A stretch of DNA of 7,021 nucleotides from an uncultured Victivallales bacterium (GTDB lineage Bacteria; Verrucomicrobiota; Lentisphaeria; Oligosphaerales; JAFGRS01): contig CAILKC010000608.1 of the NCBI GenBank assembly GCA_903834675.1, forward strand, positions 1 through 7,021. Reading direction: 5' to 3'. The notes under the pieces are model-generated. The model saw only the letters and a list, made by a program, of their open reading frames with translations, was not told the origin of the DNA and did no database searches. Position numbers and translations under genes: made by a program. Shown here in pieces: positions 1-6,812 of the stretch (positions are counted from its first letter, which is position 1; every line of letters starts with the position of its first letter).

Positions 1-146
1 CGGGATCGAATCGACGGGGGCACTCGGACACTGCGTCCCCCCTCGTCTATCGACCCACCACGGCGGGCAGGCCCTCGACCCTCTGCGGTTCTTAGACAAG
101 CGAACCCCTACGGAGCTGACTTGCGCCCCCTGGCGCCTCGCGGTTT

Positions 147-174
147 TTGAGTTTGCCTGTCGGCGGGGTATGTT
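147..174 (+). promoter_or_regulatory. Weak sigma-70-like promoter candidate upstream of gnd
   Basis: TTGAGT at 147-152 and TATGTT at 169-174 are separated by 16 bp and match the sigma-70 consensus hexamers at 4 of 6 positions each. They lie about 70 bp before the gnd start, a plausible distance. The call rests on hexamer similarity alone in a GC-rich background, so it is only a candidate. The rest of 1-243 shows no recognisable gene. A small hairpin (GCGCC 123-127, GGCGC 132-136) precedes a five-T run at 144-148 but is separated from it by 7 nt, so it is a poor terminator for anything upstream. Confidence 0.25.
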
Positions 175-243
175 GGGGCGTTTGTCGGCTCAGGCGGGCA
201 GGCGACGGAAGGCATCTCACAGGGTCAAAGGGAGTTTTACGGT

Positions 244-1695
244 ATGTCAACAGCAGACCTCGGTTTGATCGGGTTGGCGGTGATGGGCGAGAATCTCGTC
301 CTGAACATGGAGAGTAAGGGCTTCACGGTGGCGTGCTACAACCGCACCGTCTCCAAGGTAGACGATTTCGTCAATGCCAGGGCCAAGGGCAAGAAGATTA
401 TTGGCTGCCGTTCGATCGAGGAACTGGTGGCGAATCTGAAGCGCCCGCGCAAGGTGATGTTGCTGGTGAAGGCGGGTGCTGCGGTCGATGATTTCATCGC
501 GCAGCTTCTGCCGCACCTCGAGGCTGGCGACATCATCATTGATGGTGGCAACAGCCACTTCCCCGACACGATCCGGCGCTGCAAGGCGGTCGAGGCGGCG
601 GGCAAGCTCTACATCGGCACGGGCGTCTCGGGTGGTGAAGAGGGCGCTCTACTCGGTCCCTCGATGATGCCTGGCGGGAGTCCGGCAGCTTGGCCGCACG
701 TCAAGCAGATTTTCCAGAAGATCTGCGCCCAGACGGACGCCGGCGAGCCGTGCTGCGACTGGGTCGGTGAGAACGGCGCCGGGCACTTCGTCAAGATGGT
801 GCATAACGGCATCGAGTATGGCGACATGCAGATGATCTGCGAGACCTACCAGATGATGAAGGACGGTCTCGGCATGTCCAACGAGGAGATGCACTCCGTC
901 TTCTCCGAGTGGTACGACGGCGAGCTGAACAGCTACCTCATCGAGATTACGCGCGACATTCTCGGCTACCGCGATGAGCAGGGCAACGCCGTCGTCGATC
1001 TTATTCTGGACACGGCCGGCCAGAAGGGCACCGGCAAGTGGACGGCCATCGCCGCCCTGGACGAAGGAATGCCTTTGACCCTGATCGGCGAGGCCGTCTT
1101 CGCGCGCTGCCTATCGGCCATCAAGGATGAGCGGGTTGCGGCCAGCAAGGTGCTCAAGGGGCGCGTCTCCAAGGGGAGCGGCAACAAGGTCGCTCGGGTC
1201 AACGACCTGCGCAAAGCCCTCTATGCCAGCAAGCTGGTCAGTTACGCTCAGGGCTATCAGCTTATGCGCGCCGCGGCCAAGACCTACGGCTGGAACCTGA
1301 ACTACGGCGGGATCGCTCTGATGTGGCGCGGTGGCTGCATCATCCGCAGCCTCTTCCTGGGCAAGATCAAGGAGGCCTTCGACCGCAACTCAGGGCTGAC
1401 GAACCTGTTGCTCGACCCGTTCTTCGCCTCGATCGTGCGCGAGGCCCAGCCGGCCTGGCGGCGCGTGGTTGGCGCGGCGGTCAAGCAGGGCATTCCGATG
1501 CCTGCCGTGTGCAGTGCCCTGGCCTACTTCGACGGCTACCGCTGCGAGCGTTTGCCGGCGAACCTGCTCCAGGCTCAGCGCGACTACTTCGGGGCACACA
1601 CCTACGAGCGCGTCGACAAGCCGCGCGGCGAGGTCTTCCACACCAATTGGACCGGCCGCGGCGGCTCGACTTCGGCCTCGACCTACGTGGTTTGA
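244..1695 (+). CDS. gnd: 6-phosphogluconate dehydrogenase, decarboxylating (long form)
   Basis: The enzyme oxidatively decarboxylates 6-phosphogluconate to ribulose 5-phosphate with reduction of NADP+, the third step of the oxidative pentose phosphate pathway, in the cytoplasm. The sequence is unmistakable. An N-terminal Rossmann domain has the GLIGLAVMG nucleotide-binding loop (residues 7-15). N33-R34-T35 follow strand beta-2, where the Arg/Thr pair is typical of NADP preference. IIDGGNS lies at 98-104, and the signature GVSGGEEGA at 127-135. The catalytic Lys184 and Glu191 sit in GHFVKMVHNGIEYGD (180-194). The all-helical C-terminal domain contains AGQKGTGKWT (258-267), IALMWRGGCIIRS (357-369), and Arg446 and His452, which in the family reach into the partner subunit's active site. 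At 483 aa with the tail FHTNWTGRGG it is the long form; E. coli Gnd is about 468 aa and lacks this tail. The ATG is preceded by AAAGGGAG (227-234) at 9-nt spacing. No zwf or pgl neighbour is visible. The gene is intact. Confidence 0.98.
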   Translation: MSTADLGLIGLAVMGENLVLNMESKGFTVACYNRTVSKVDDFVNARAKGKKIIGCRSIEELVANLKRPRKVMLLVKAGAAVDDFIAQLLPHLEAGDIIIDGGNSHFPDTIRRCKAVEAAGKLYIGTGVSGGEEGALLGPSMMPGGSPAAWPHVKQIFQKICAQTDAGEPCCDWVGENGAGHFVKMVHNGIEYGDMQMICETYQMMKDGLGMSNEEMHSVFSEWYDGELNSYLIEITRDILGYRDEQGNAVVDLILDTAGQKGTGKWTAIAALDEGMPLTLIGEAVFARCLSAIKDERVAASKVLKGRVSKGSGNKVARVNDLRKALYASKLVSYAQGYQLMRAAAKTYGWNLNYGGIALMWRGGCIIRSLFLGKIKEAFDRNSGLTNLLLDPFFASIVREAQPAWRRVVGAAVKQGIPMPAVCSALAYFDGYRCERLPANLLQAQRDYFGAHTYERVDKPRGEVFHTNWTGRGGSTSASTYVV

Positions 1696-1710
1696 GGCGG
1701 CGGCGCCGTT

Positions 1711-1770
1711 CGGTGTCCCGGCTTCTGCCCTGCGGGCAGCCCAGTCTGCGGCTGGAAAGCCGGGACACTG
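1711..1770. repeat. Palindromic three-way-junction element (REP/MITE-like or structured 3' UTR)
   Basis: The outer stem is a perfect 12-bp pairing, GTGTCCCGGCTT (1713-1724) with AAGCCGGGACAC (1757-1768), extendable by a G-T wobble and a C-G pair to 1711/1770. Inside it sit two hairpins: CTGCCC (1725-1730) with GGGCAG (1734-1739), and CCAGTC (1741-1746) with GGCTGG (1750-1755, one G-T wobble). Both have the identical 3-nt loop TGC. Only C1740 and A1756 are unpaired at the junction, so 48 of 56 nucleotides pair. It begins 17 nt after the gnd stop and is not followed by a T-run. The structure is seen directly; its nature is inferred. It could be a dispersed palindromic repeat, a processed mobile-element remnant, or an mRNA 3'-end stabiliser. 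No target-site duplication is visible. Confidence 0.75.
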
Positions 1771-1930
1771 AATCCATGTCGTCTCGTCGAAGGCGAGGCC
1801 AATCGCGCTCGCCGATCTTGGAGCCTCGGGCTGGCTTTCCAGGGGGTGGCATTCCTATCTATCGTCCTCTTGCGCGGGGCATGGGGAGGCGGTAGGTTGA
1901 GCGGTCGCCGTTGAGGCCTGGCGGAGTAGC

Positions 1931-1950
1931 GGCCAGATTGGGCCAGATTG
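1931..1950 (+). repeat. Perfect 10-bp tandem duplication before a ribosome binding site
   Basis: GGCCAGATTG occurs twice head to tail and abuts the AAGGAG Shine-Dalgarno at 1951-1956 of the following gene. It could be an operator-like direct repeat in the 5' UTR or a simple slippage duplication. No other copy was noticed in the window. Confidence 0.6.
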
Positions 1951-1963
1951 AAGGAGCGAGACC

Positions 1964-3745
1964 ATGCGCCGCGTCGCTGTGCTTGTCGCCCTGGGTGTGG
2001 CGGGCGCACTGGGGTGTGCCTCCTGCGTCAGCGCGCCGCAGGTGTCGGGGCATCCCTTTCTGCGCGAGAAGCCGCGCATCTTGGTCGACAAGGTGTTGAT
2101 GGCCGAGAACGACTGGGTGATGACGGCGGCGCAGGTGGCGGAGATCAAGGCCGCGGGCTTCAACGTGGTGAGCCCGCGGCTCGGGGGCACCGACCTGGCC
2201 CGGGTGCGCAAGGTTGCGACCATGGTCCAGGAGAACGGCATGTTCTATGTCGCCTGGATGCGCGGCAGTCTGGCGACCAGGACAGGCCTCAAGCACGTCT
2301 ACCCCGACGGGCACGACTGCGATGTCTATAGTCCCAACTCCGACGAGCTGTGGGATTGGCTGGAGCGGACCCTCGTCGAGCAGGCCCGGATCTCGGCCGA
2401 GATCCCCGCCATGGCAGGCTCATTTCTCGACTTCGAGAACTATGCTCGCGGTGGCAGCGGCAACCACTACGACCTTTCCTACGACGAGCGGATTCTGGCG
2501 GAGTTCGCCAAGGCCGAGGGGCTGACCGTTCCGGCGCTCACGCCCAGCGAGCGTGCCAAGTGGCTGAGTGAGCAGGGGTTGGAGAAGCGCTTCCGCGAGT
2601 TCCAGATTGCCGGCTGGCGGCAGCGGGCGCGGCATCTCCGGCAGGCCGTTGATGCGGTGAATCCGCGTTTCCTGTTGTTGATCTACCCGGCGCCGGGGAC
2701 CTTGCTGATCACCAGCGCTCTCTACCCCGAGTGGGGCACGGCGCAGGCGCCGTTGGTGCTCTGCGATGCGAGCACGTACGGGCGGCCGACCCAGTTCACC
2801 AATGAACCCGAGGCCCTGGCGGCGAATCGCCAGTCGTTGAGCGAGATGATGCGGGTTCCGCGGCAGGCGGGCATTCCTCACGTCTACCTGGGCGGCATTG
2901 ATCCGGTCTGCGAGGGGGCCGACCCCGAGTTTTGCGCCAAGAACGCCTCCATGATTGCCGCGGTATCGGACGGGTACTGGGTGTTCTATGAGGGGCCGAG
3001 CTACGGCAAGGAGCACCCGGAGTACTTCCGCTGGTTCAAGCTGGCCAATGATGACATCAGCAGCGGCGCCCTGACGCTGTGGCAACAGCCGCGCAGCCAG
3101 CCCGAGAATCTTGGGGAGACGGTGGTAACGCGCAAGACGGACAAGCGGCAGGTGGGGGTATACAATTCCCGGAGGCTGCTAACCGACGATCTGGAGGCGA
3201 GCGGACGGTACGAAGTGCATCCCCTGCGCGGGATGTCACTGGAGTATCTCAAGCAGCTCGATGCGGTCATCCTGCAGAACTTCAACGTCGCCCTGAAGCC
3301 GGACGATCCCATCTGCCGCAACCTGCGTGCCTACGTCGAACAGGGCGGGGGGGTGCTGTTCGGCCACGACACGGCCTGGTTCATGGAGAGCCTGTTCCCC
3401 GAGATCGCGGTGCGCGGTTTGCCGAAGCACAAGGTTGAAGCGGAACGTCACGTGGTGGATTCGACGCTGGTGGTGTCGGCCTCATTCGCGGCTTTGTCCG
3501 GCCTCAAGGAGGGCCAGAAGTACACCACGGAGTTCGGCGACCACATGATCTTCAACCCGGGGCCCAAGGGGACGACGGTGGTCCGCAATCTCTTTGGCGA
3601 TCCCGTGTACGTTGTTGGCGAGGCGGGGAAGGGGCGGGTGGTCTACTCGGGGTCCTTCTACGGCTACAAGGCCAACTTGAGCAGGCCAGAGAAGGATGTG
3701 CTGCTGGGGCTGCTGAATTGGCTCTGCGCTGGCGCGAAGAAGTAG
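1964..3745 (+). CDS. Exported TIM-barrel glycosidase-like protein with C-terminal amidotransferase-like domain
   Basis: This 593-aa protein is probably an extracytoplasmic glycan-acting hydrolase, but I cannot assign a known family. The start is well supported by AAGGAG (1951-1956) 7 nt before the ATG. Residues 1-24 form a signal peptide with two Arg and a hydrophobic core, followed by ALGC (15-18), an imperfect lipobox; signal peptidase I cleavage is also possible. Eight strand-like segments appear in order near residues 39 (RILVDKV), 66 (FNVVSPR), 93 (MFYVAWM), 153 (SFLDFENY), 236 (FLLLIYP), 264 (LVLCDAS), 306 (HVYLGGID) and 337 (GYWVFYEG), as expected for a (beta/alpha)8 barrel. Asp156-x-Glu158 at the end of strand 4 is the best catalytic candidate. 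Residues 395-590 resemble the ThuA/class I glutamine amidotransferase-like fold appended to many glycosidases (RQVGVY, DAVILQNF, GGGVLFGH, GKGRVVYSGSF). The nucleophile elbow lacks Cys (GHDTA, 467-471), so it is probably non-catalytic. The gene converges on the next one with a 42-bp gap. Confidence 0.8.
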   Translation: MRRVAVLVALGVAGALGCASCVSAPQVSGHPFLREKPRILVDKVLMAENDWVMTAAQVAEIKAAGFNVVSPRLGGTDLARVRKVATMVQENGMFYVAWMRGSLATRTGLKHVYPDGHDCDVYSPNSDELWDWLERTLVEQARISAEIPAMAGSFLDFENYARGGSGNHYDLSYDERILAEFAKAEGLTVPALTPSERAKWLSEQGLEKRFREFQIAGWRQRARHLRQAVDAVNPRFLLLIYPAPGTLLITSALYPEWGTAQAPLVLCDASTYGRPTQFTNEPEALAANRQSLSEMMRVPRQAGIPHVYLGGIDPVCEGADPEFCAKNASMIAAVSDGYWVFYEGPSYGKEHPEYFRWFKLANDDISSGALTLWQQPRSQPENLGETVVTRKTDKRQVGVYNSRRLLTDDLEASGRYEVHPLRGMSLEYLKQLDAVILQNFNVALKPDDPICRNLRAYVEQGGGVLFGHDTAWFMESLFPEIAVRGLPKHKVEAERHVVDSTLVVSASFAALSGLKEGQKYTTEFGDHMIFNPGPKGTTVVRNLFGDPVYVVGEAGKGRVVYSGSFYGYKANLSRPEKDVLLGLLNWLCAGAKK

Positions 3746-3787
3746 GTTCCCCCGCCGCTCGCTACGGGCGCGTCGCCTCTAAGCCTC

Positions 3788-4603
3788 TCAGCCGCCGGTG
3801 GCGGCGGCGCCGCCGAAAGCACACTTGCCGTACTGCACGGTCACCTTCGGCGGGACGGTCACGCCCTGCTGGGGAGTGGTCATGGCGTCCTGGGTGATCT
3901 CGGCCAGGGCCGGGACGGGGACGCTTGCACCGCTCGGCAGGCGCACCTCGACGTACTTCACCCGCGCCAGCATCGAGGTGCCGTTGGTGAAGCTGAACTG
4001 GAGCATGGTCACGGCCTTGGCGGCCCGGTCGAAACGGAACAGGCTCTCTTTAAGCAGCAATCCGGGCAGCAGTTGCCGGTTGCCGCCGGGGAGCGCGAAG
4101 TCCGCGGACGCGGGGAGTTCCCGCCGCAGCACGCAGGTGGCTTTCTGGGTGTTGAGGCCGAGAATGCCTTCCTTGAGGGCGTCAAAGGCGACCAGTTCGA
4201 GCACCTGACCCAGGGCAGAGCCCTGGATGAGTTGGTTTGCCTGTTTCTCCATGAATTCGGCCTGGGCCGGGGCCAGGTCCGCCAGATGCACTTTGATCTG
4301 GCCGGCCACCGGGGTGTAGGTGTAGGTGAAGTGGCTGAGGTTCACCTGCAGGGGGATGCCCATGGCCTGCCGGGTGGCGATGGCCACCTGTTGGCTGATC
4401 AGCGCGTTGATCTCCGGGCTCTTCACGGGGATTGAAAAGCTCTGCTGGAACAGCGTCTCGTAGCGCTTCAGGGCGGCGCCCAGTTCCTGGCGCACCGTCT
4501 TCTCATCCGCGCGCAGCGTACCCATGCCCACCGCGCCGAGCGTCAGCGCCGTCAGCCACACCTGCCAGGTCATCAAGCCGGTCTCCCTGCGGTTACCGTT
4601 CAC
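3788..4603 (-). CDS. Exported protein of unknown function, coupled to the glycyl radical enzyme gene
   Basis: I do not recognise this protein. From the outermost start it is 271 aa. That start is GTG (4603-4601), and it overlaps the stop of the upstream enzyme gene in a GTGA arrangement, which suggests translational coupling. An internal ATG at 4573 has a better Shine-Dalgarno (AGGGAG, 4588-4583, 9-nt spacing) and would give 261 aa. The longer form keeps two Arg (5-6) before the hydrophobic stretch (WQVWLTALTLGAVGMG), giving a more normal signal-peptide n-region, so the start is unresolved. Cleavage is likely after LRA at 30-32. The mature protein is roughly 240 aa with an N-terminal helical part and later strand-rich segments (QVNLSHFTYTYTP, VTMLQFSFTNG, ARVKYVEVRLPSG), only two Cys (157 and 261, a possible disulfide) and a Gly/Ala-rich tail. 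It has no enzymatic motif that I can see. A periplasmic or envelope role is inferred from the signal peptide alone. Confidence 0.75.
   Translation of the reverse strand: MNGNRRETGLMTWQVWLTALTLGAVGMGTLRADEKTVRQELGAALKRYETLFQQSFSIPVKSPEINALISQQVAIATRQAMGIPLQVNLSHFTYTYTPVAGQIKVHLADLAPAQAEFMEKQANQLIQGSALGQVLELVAFDALKEGILGLNTQKATCVLRRELPASADFALPGGNRQLLPGLLLKESLFRFDRAAKAVTMLQFSFTNGTSMLARVKYVEVRLPSGASVPVPALAEITQDAMTTPQQGVTVPPKVTVQYGKCAFGGAAATGG
4583..4588 (-). promoter_or_regulatory. Internal Shine-Dalgarno that could set an alternative start
   Basis: AGGGAG read on the minus strand lies 9 nt before the ATG at 4573-4571. It lies inside the frame opened by the GTG at 4603 and favours a 261-aa product, while the GTGA overlap and signal-peptide charge favour the 271-aa product. 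Confidence 0.4.
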
Positions 4604-6759
4604 AGTCGGTGTTCGGTTCGCTCAAGCACGGATCGTCGCAATTCCGGGCTCAGACGGATGAAATACTCCGAATAGCCGCCGAGGCGCACGATCAAGTCCG
4701 GGTAGTCCTCGGGCTTCTCGCAGGCGCGGCGCAGCATCTCCTGGTCGATCACGTTGATCTGCATCTGCATACCGCCAAGATCGAAATAGGAGCGCACCAG
4801 CGCCCTGAGCTGGTCACGTTGCTCAGGGGTGTCGAACATCTCTCTGGAGAAGCGGGCGTTGACGACCAGGGTTCCCGGGGCGAGGTAATGAGGCAGGGCA
4901 GCGACGCTCTTGATCATGGCGGTTGGGCCTTTGCGGTCGCGCCCTTGCATGGGTCCAGCGGAGTCCGCGATCGGCGCGCCGCGCCGGCGGCCATCCGGGG
5001 TAGCGCCCAGCTGCGCTCCGGCGGCCGCGTAGGTGACGAACATCAGGCAAGACCCGAGGAAGCGACCACCCCGCCAGGGGGCGTGGGCCAGGAGTTCGCG
5101 ACAGACCAGCGCCGCAATCTGGGCCGCCAGTTGGTCCACCGCGGGCTGGTCGTTGCCAAAGCGTGGACAGCGTTCCAGCCGGCGGCGCAGGGGTTCGCTC
5201 TCGGCAAAGTCCGCCGCCAGTGCCGCCAGCAGGTCTGGGCCAGAGACGAAGGCCTTCTCGAACACGGCTTCGCGGACGGCAGCCAGTGAATCGACCACGT
5301 TGGCCAGGCCGGCGACGTTCACGACGCTCCAGTTGTAGCGCGCTCCGCCAGCGTTGTACTCCATGCCGTTTTCGATGCAGTCGTCGATGAGCAGGCTGCG
5401 CATGGGCTGCGGCCGGAGGCGCGCCTTCATCTCCTGGTCGCGATTGACGTCACGCACAATCTCGGCGATCGCTAGGTGGAGATCCGTGCCGAACGCCGTG
5501 AGCAGTTCAGCGAAGCTGGCGCAGTCCGGGAGGTGCTGACGCAGGGTCCGTTCGAGGACCAGCGGCAGGTGGAGTCCGGCGTCGAGGGAACCGACATTGC
5601 TGCAGCCGTGAACCATGGTTTCCGTACAGCCGCCGCCGTTGAGCAGGGCGAAGTCCGCCTCCCGCAGGCCGAGGCGCGCCTCGCGCAACGAGCGGCGGAA
5701 CTCTTCCTCGTTGTGCAGGGCCGGCAAACCGGTGCCGGTGCTGAGCGTCTCCAGCGCTTCTTCCCAGACAGTGTCCGGCATGTCGCGGCGGATGCGCAGT
5801 TGGAGATTTGGGCGGCGCATGCCGCGGGCAGCGCGCAGGCAGATGAGAGTCAGTTCGTTGTAGGCGGGGTCGCCATTCGGGGTCGAGCCGCCGATGGTGG
5901 CGCTCCAGCCGCTATTGAGGTCGGTATTCTGCCACAGTTCATGGACGCACGCTTCAGCCTCCTCGTAGGTGATCAGCCCCTCGGCGAGGTCGCGACGGTA
6001 GAAGCCGATCAGCTCCTGGTCGACGCGCCCGGGGTTGTCGCAGTCGTCCAGGTAGTACACCAGGTTGTACGCGGTGATGGCTTCGGCGAAGGTACGGGCT
6101 GGCCTGAAGGGGACGTGCGCCAGGCAGGCGAGAAGGCGGCGGCGGTGTGCGTCCGGGGCAGTTTCTTCGCAGGTGGTGGCGGCCAGGGCCGCAGTCAGCC
6201 GACCGTGCCAGGCGCGGATGCCGGTGAGGACGTCCAGCAGGCCTTCGCACAGACTCTGGCGCTCCCCGTCGCCGACCGCGCTGGCGGCGGCCAACTTCTC
6301 CCGGATGCGGTCATCGTAACGCGCCAGTCCCTCGCGCAAGACGCGGCCGTAGTTCGGGATGCTGTGGGTGTAGCCGCGCCCGCCGACGGTATGCACGGTA
6401 CGGATGCAGTCGAGCTGTTTCTGCTGTTCGACCATGGCGCGGTCCAGGGCCAGGAGGGTCTCGCGGGTGCGCTCGTCGGCCGTGGCGAGGCAGGTCTGCA
6501 GCGCGGCGGCGTTATAGGACCAGGTGAACGAGTAGCTGGGACTGAGCAGGAGGTTTTCGCGCGCCTGGGTATGCGCTCCAGCCGGGTAGAGCCGGGTCCC
6601 CGCGTAGGCCGGGATGGCACGGTGTTCGAAGCGCCGCCGGACGGCCCGCGCCCAGCGTCGCAGCGGTGAAGCGTCGGGCAGCTCGAAGTAGCCCGCGGCA
6701 AAGGCTTCGCCCAAGCCCATGAGGATGTCGGGATCGGGGAGTGCGTTGTTCCTGCTCAT
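4600..6759 (-). CDS. Glycyl radical enzyme (pyruvate formate-lyase family), substrate unknown
   Basis: This is an oxygen-sensitive cytoplasmic radical enzyme of the PFL/glycerol dehydratase superfamily. The C-terminal glycyl radical loop RLGGYSEYF (residues 692-700 of the 719-aa form) places the radical on Gly695. The active-site loop NGGGCTETMVHG contains Cys378 and Glu380; Cys-x-Glu is typical of dehydratase, decarboxylase and C-N/C-S lyase members, whereas true pyruvate formate-lyase has adjacent Cys-Cys. Other family landmarks are GYTHSIPNY (129-137), FGNDQPAVD (534-542), ATPDGRRRG (586-594) and GPTAMIKSVA (611-620). At 719 aa it is shorter than choline or glycerol lyases, which usually run near 780-850. 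I chose ATG 6759 because AGGGGG (6770-6765) precedes it by 5 nt and the preceding in-frame stretch from TTG 6828 (742 aa) does not look family-like. It leads an operon with the exported protein downstream. No radical-SAM activating enzyme is in the window, so one must be encoded elsewhere or just beyond the right edge. The substrate cannot be read from the sequence. Confidence 0.93.
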   Translation of the reverse strand: MSRNNALPDPDILMGLGEAFAAGYFELPDASPLRRWARAVRRRFEHRAIPAYAGTRLYPAGAHTQARENLLLSPSYSFTWSYNAAALQTCLATADERTRETLLALDRAMVEQQKQLDCIRTVHTVGGRGYTHSIPNYGRVLREGLARYDDRIREKLAAASAVGDGERQSLCEGLLDVLTGIRAWHGRLTAALAATTCEETAPDAHRRRLLACLAHVPFRPARTFAEAITAYNLVYYLDDCDNPGRVDQELIGFYRRDLAEGLITYEEAEACVHELWQNTDLNSGWSATIGGSTPNGDPAYNELTLICLRAARGMRRPNLQLRIRRDMPDTVWEEALETLSTGTGLPALHNEEEFRRSLREARLGLREADFALLNGGGCTETMVHGCSNVGSLDAGLHLPLVLERTLRQHLPDCASFAELLTAFGTDLHLAIAEIVRDVNRDQEMKARLRPQPMRSLLIDDCIENGMEYNAGGARYNWSVVNVAGLANVVDSLAAVREAVFEKAFVSGPDLLAALAADFAESEPLRRRLERCPRFGNDQPAVDQLAAQIAALVCRELLAHAPWRGGRFLGSCLMFVTYAAAGAQLGATPDGRRRGAPIADSAGPMQGRDRKGPTAMIKSVAALPHYLAPGTLVVNARFSREMFDTPEQRDQLRALVRSYFDLGGMQMQINVIDQEMLRRACEKPEDYPDLIVRLGGYSEYFIRLSPELRRSVLERTEHRL

Positions 6760-6764
6760 ACCGG

Positions 6765-6770
6765 CCCCCT
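6765..6770 (-). promoter_or_regulatory. Shine-Dalgarno deciding the glycyl radical enzyme start
   Basis: AGGGGG on the minus strand lies 5 nt before ATG 6759. The alternative TTG at 6828 has no comparable purine-rich site upstream, so translation from 6759 is preferred. Confidence 0.5.
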
Positions 6771-6812
6771 GCACGACGCGGTCTTCGGCCCCGCCACCGT
6801 ACGGCTCAACCA

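Larger units (their letters stand above)
1696..1963. other. Repeat-rich intergenic region between gnd and the glycosidase-like gene
   Basis: These 268 bases contain no credible gene. They hold the three-way-junction palindrome (1711-1770), a smaller hairpin with arms GGCGAG (1792-1797) and CTCGCC (1808-1813), and GGCTTTCCAG at 1833-1842, which is the exact reverse complement of 1752-1761 in the palindrome. The 10-bp tandem repeat at 1931-1950 lies just before the Shine-Dalgarno of the next gene. No T-run follows any of the hairpins, so a classical intrinsic terminator for gnd is not visible. I found no convincing -35/-10 pair, so whether the downstream gene has its own promoter here is open. 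Confidence 0.6.

Noticed and set aside
62..203. 11-bp direct repeat GGCGGGCAGGC at 62-72 and 193-203 upstream of gnd
   Set aside because: It is G/C-rich and short, with no further copies or symmetric arrangement to suggest an operator.
2..268. Open frame through the left-edge leader into gnd in another frame
   Set aside because: It has no recognisable protein sequence and ends inside gnd. It could be chance openness in GC-rich DNA; a coding 3' end from an upstream gene cannot be shown.
1696..1708. 13-bp GGCGGCGGCGCCG shared exactly with 3800-3812
   Set aside because: It is a low-complexity GGC repeat expected by chance in GC-rich DNA, and the second copy is coding.
1818..1862. TTGGAG (1818-1823) and TATCTA (1856-1861) as a promoter for the glycosidase-like gene
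   Set aside because: The spacing of 32 bp is far too long and the -10 match is poor.
1776..1895. Small Arg-rich open frame (39 codons from ATG 1776) between gnd and the next gene
   Set aside because: It has no Shine-Dalgarno, is compositionally biased, and is the tail of a longer frame shadowing gnd.
3791..3814. GC-rich palindromes GCCGCC-GGT-GGCGGC and GGCGGCGCCGCC at the 3' end of the exported-protein gene, considered as a terminator between the convergent genes
   Set aside because: They lie inside the coding sequence for the Ala/Gly tail and neither strand has a T-run after them.
4432..5289. 285-aa open frame on the plus strand spanning the 3' end of the enzyme gene and the start of the exported-protein gene
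   Set aside because: It crosses the junction of two real minus-strand genes and has no recognisable domain; it is a shadow of the GC-rich codons.
5476..6669. 397-aa open frame on the plus strand opposite the glycyl radical enzyme
   Set aside because: It is antisense to a clearly recognisable enzyme, has Gly/Ala/Val/Arg-rich low-information sequence, and is explained by high third-position GC in the real gene.
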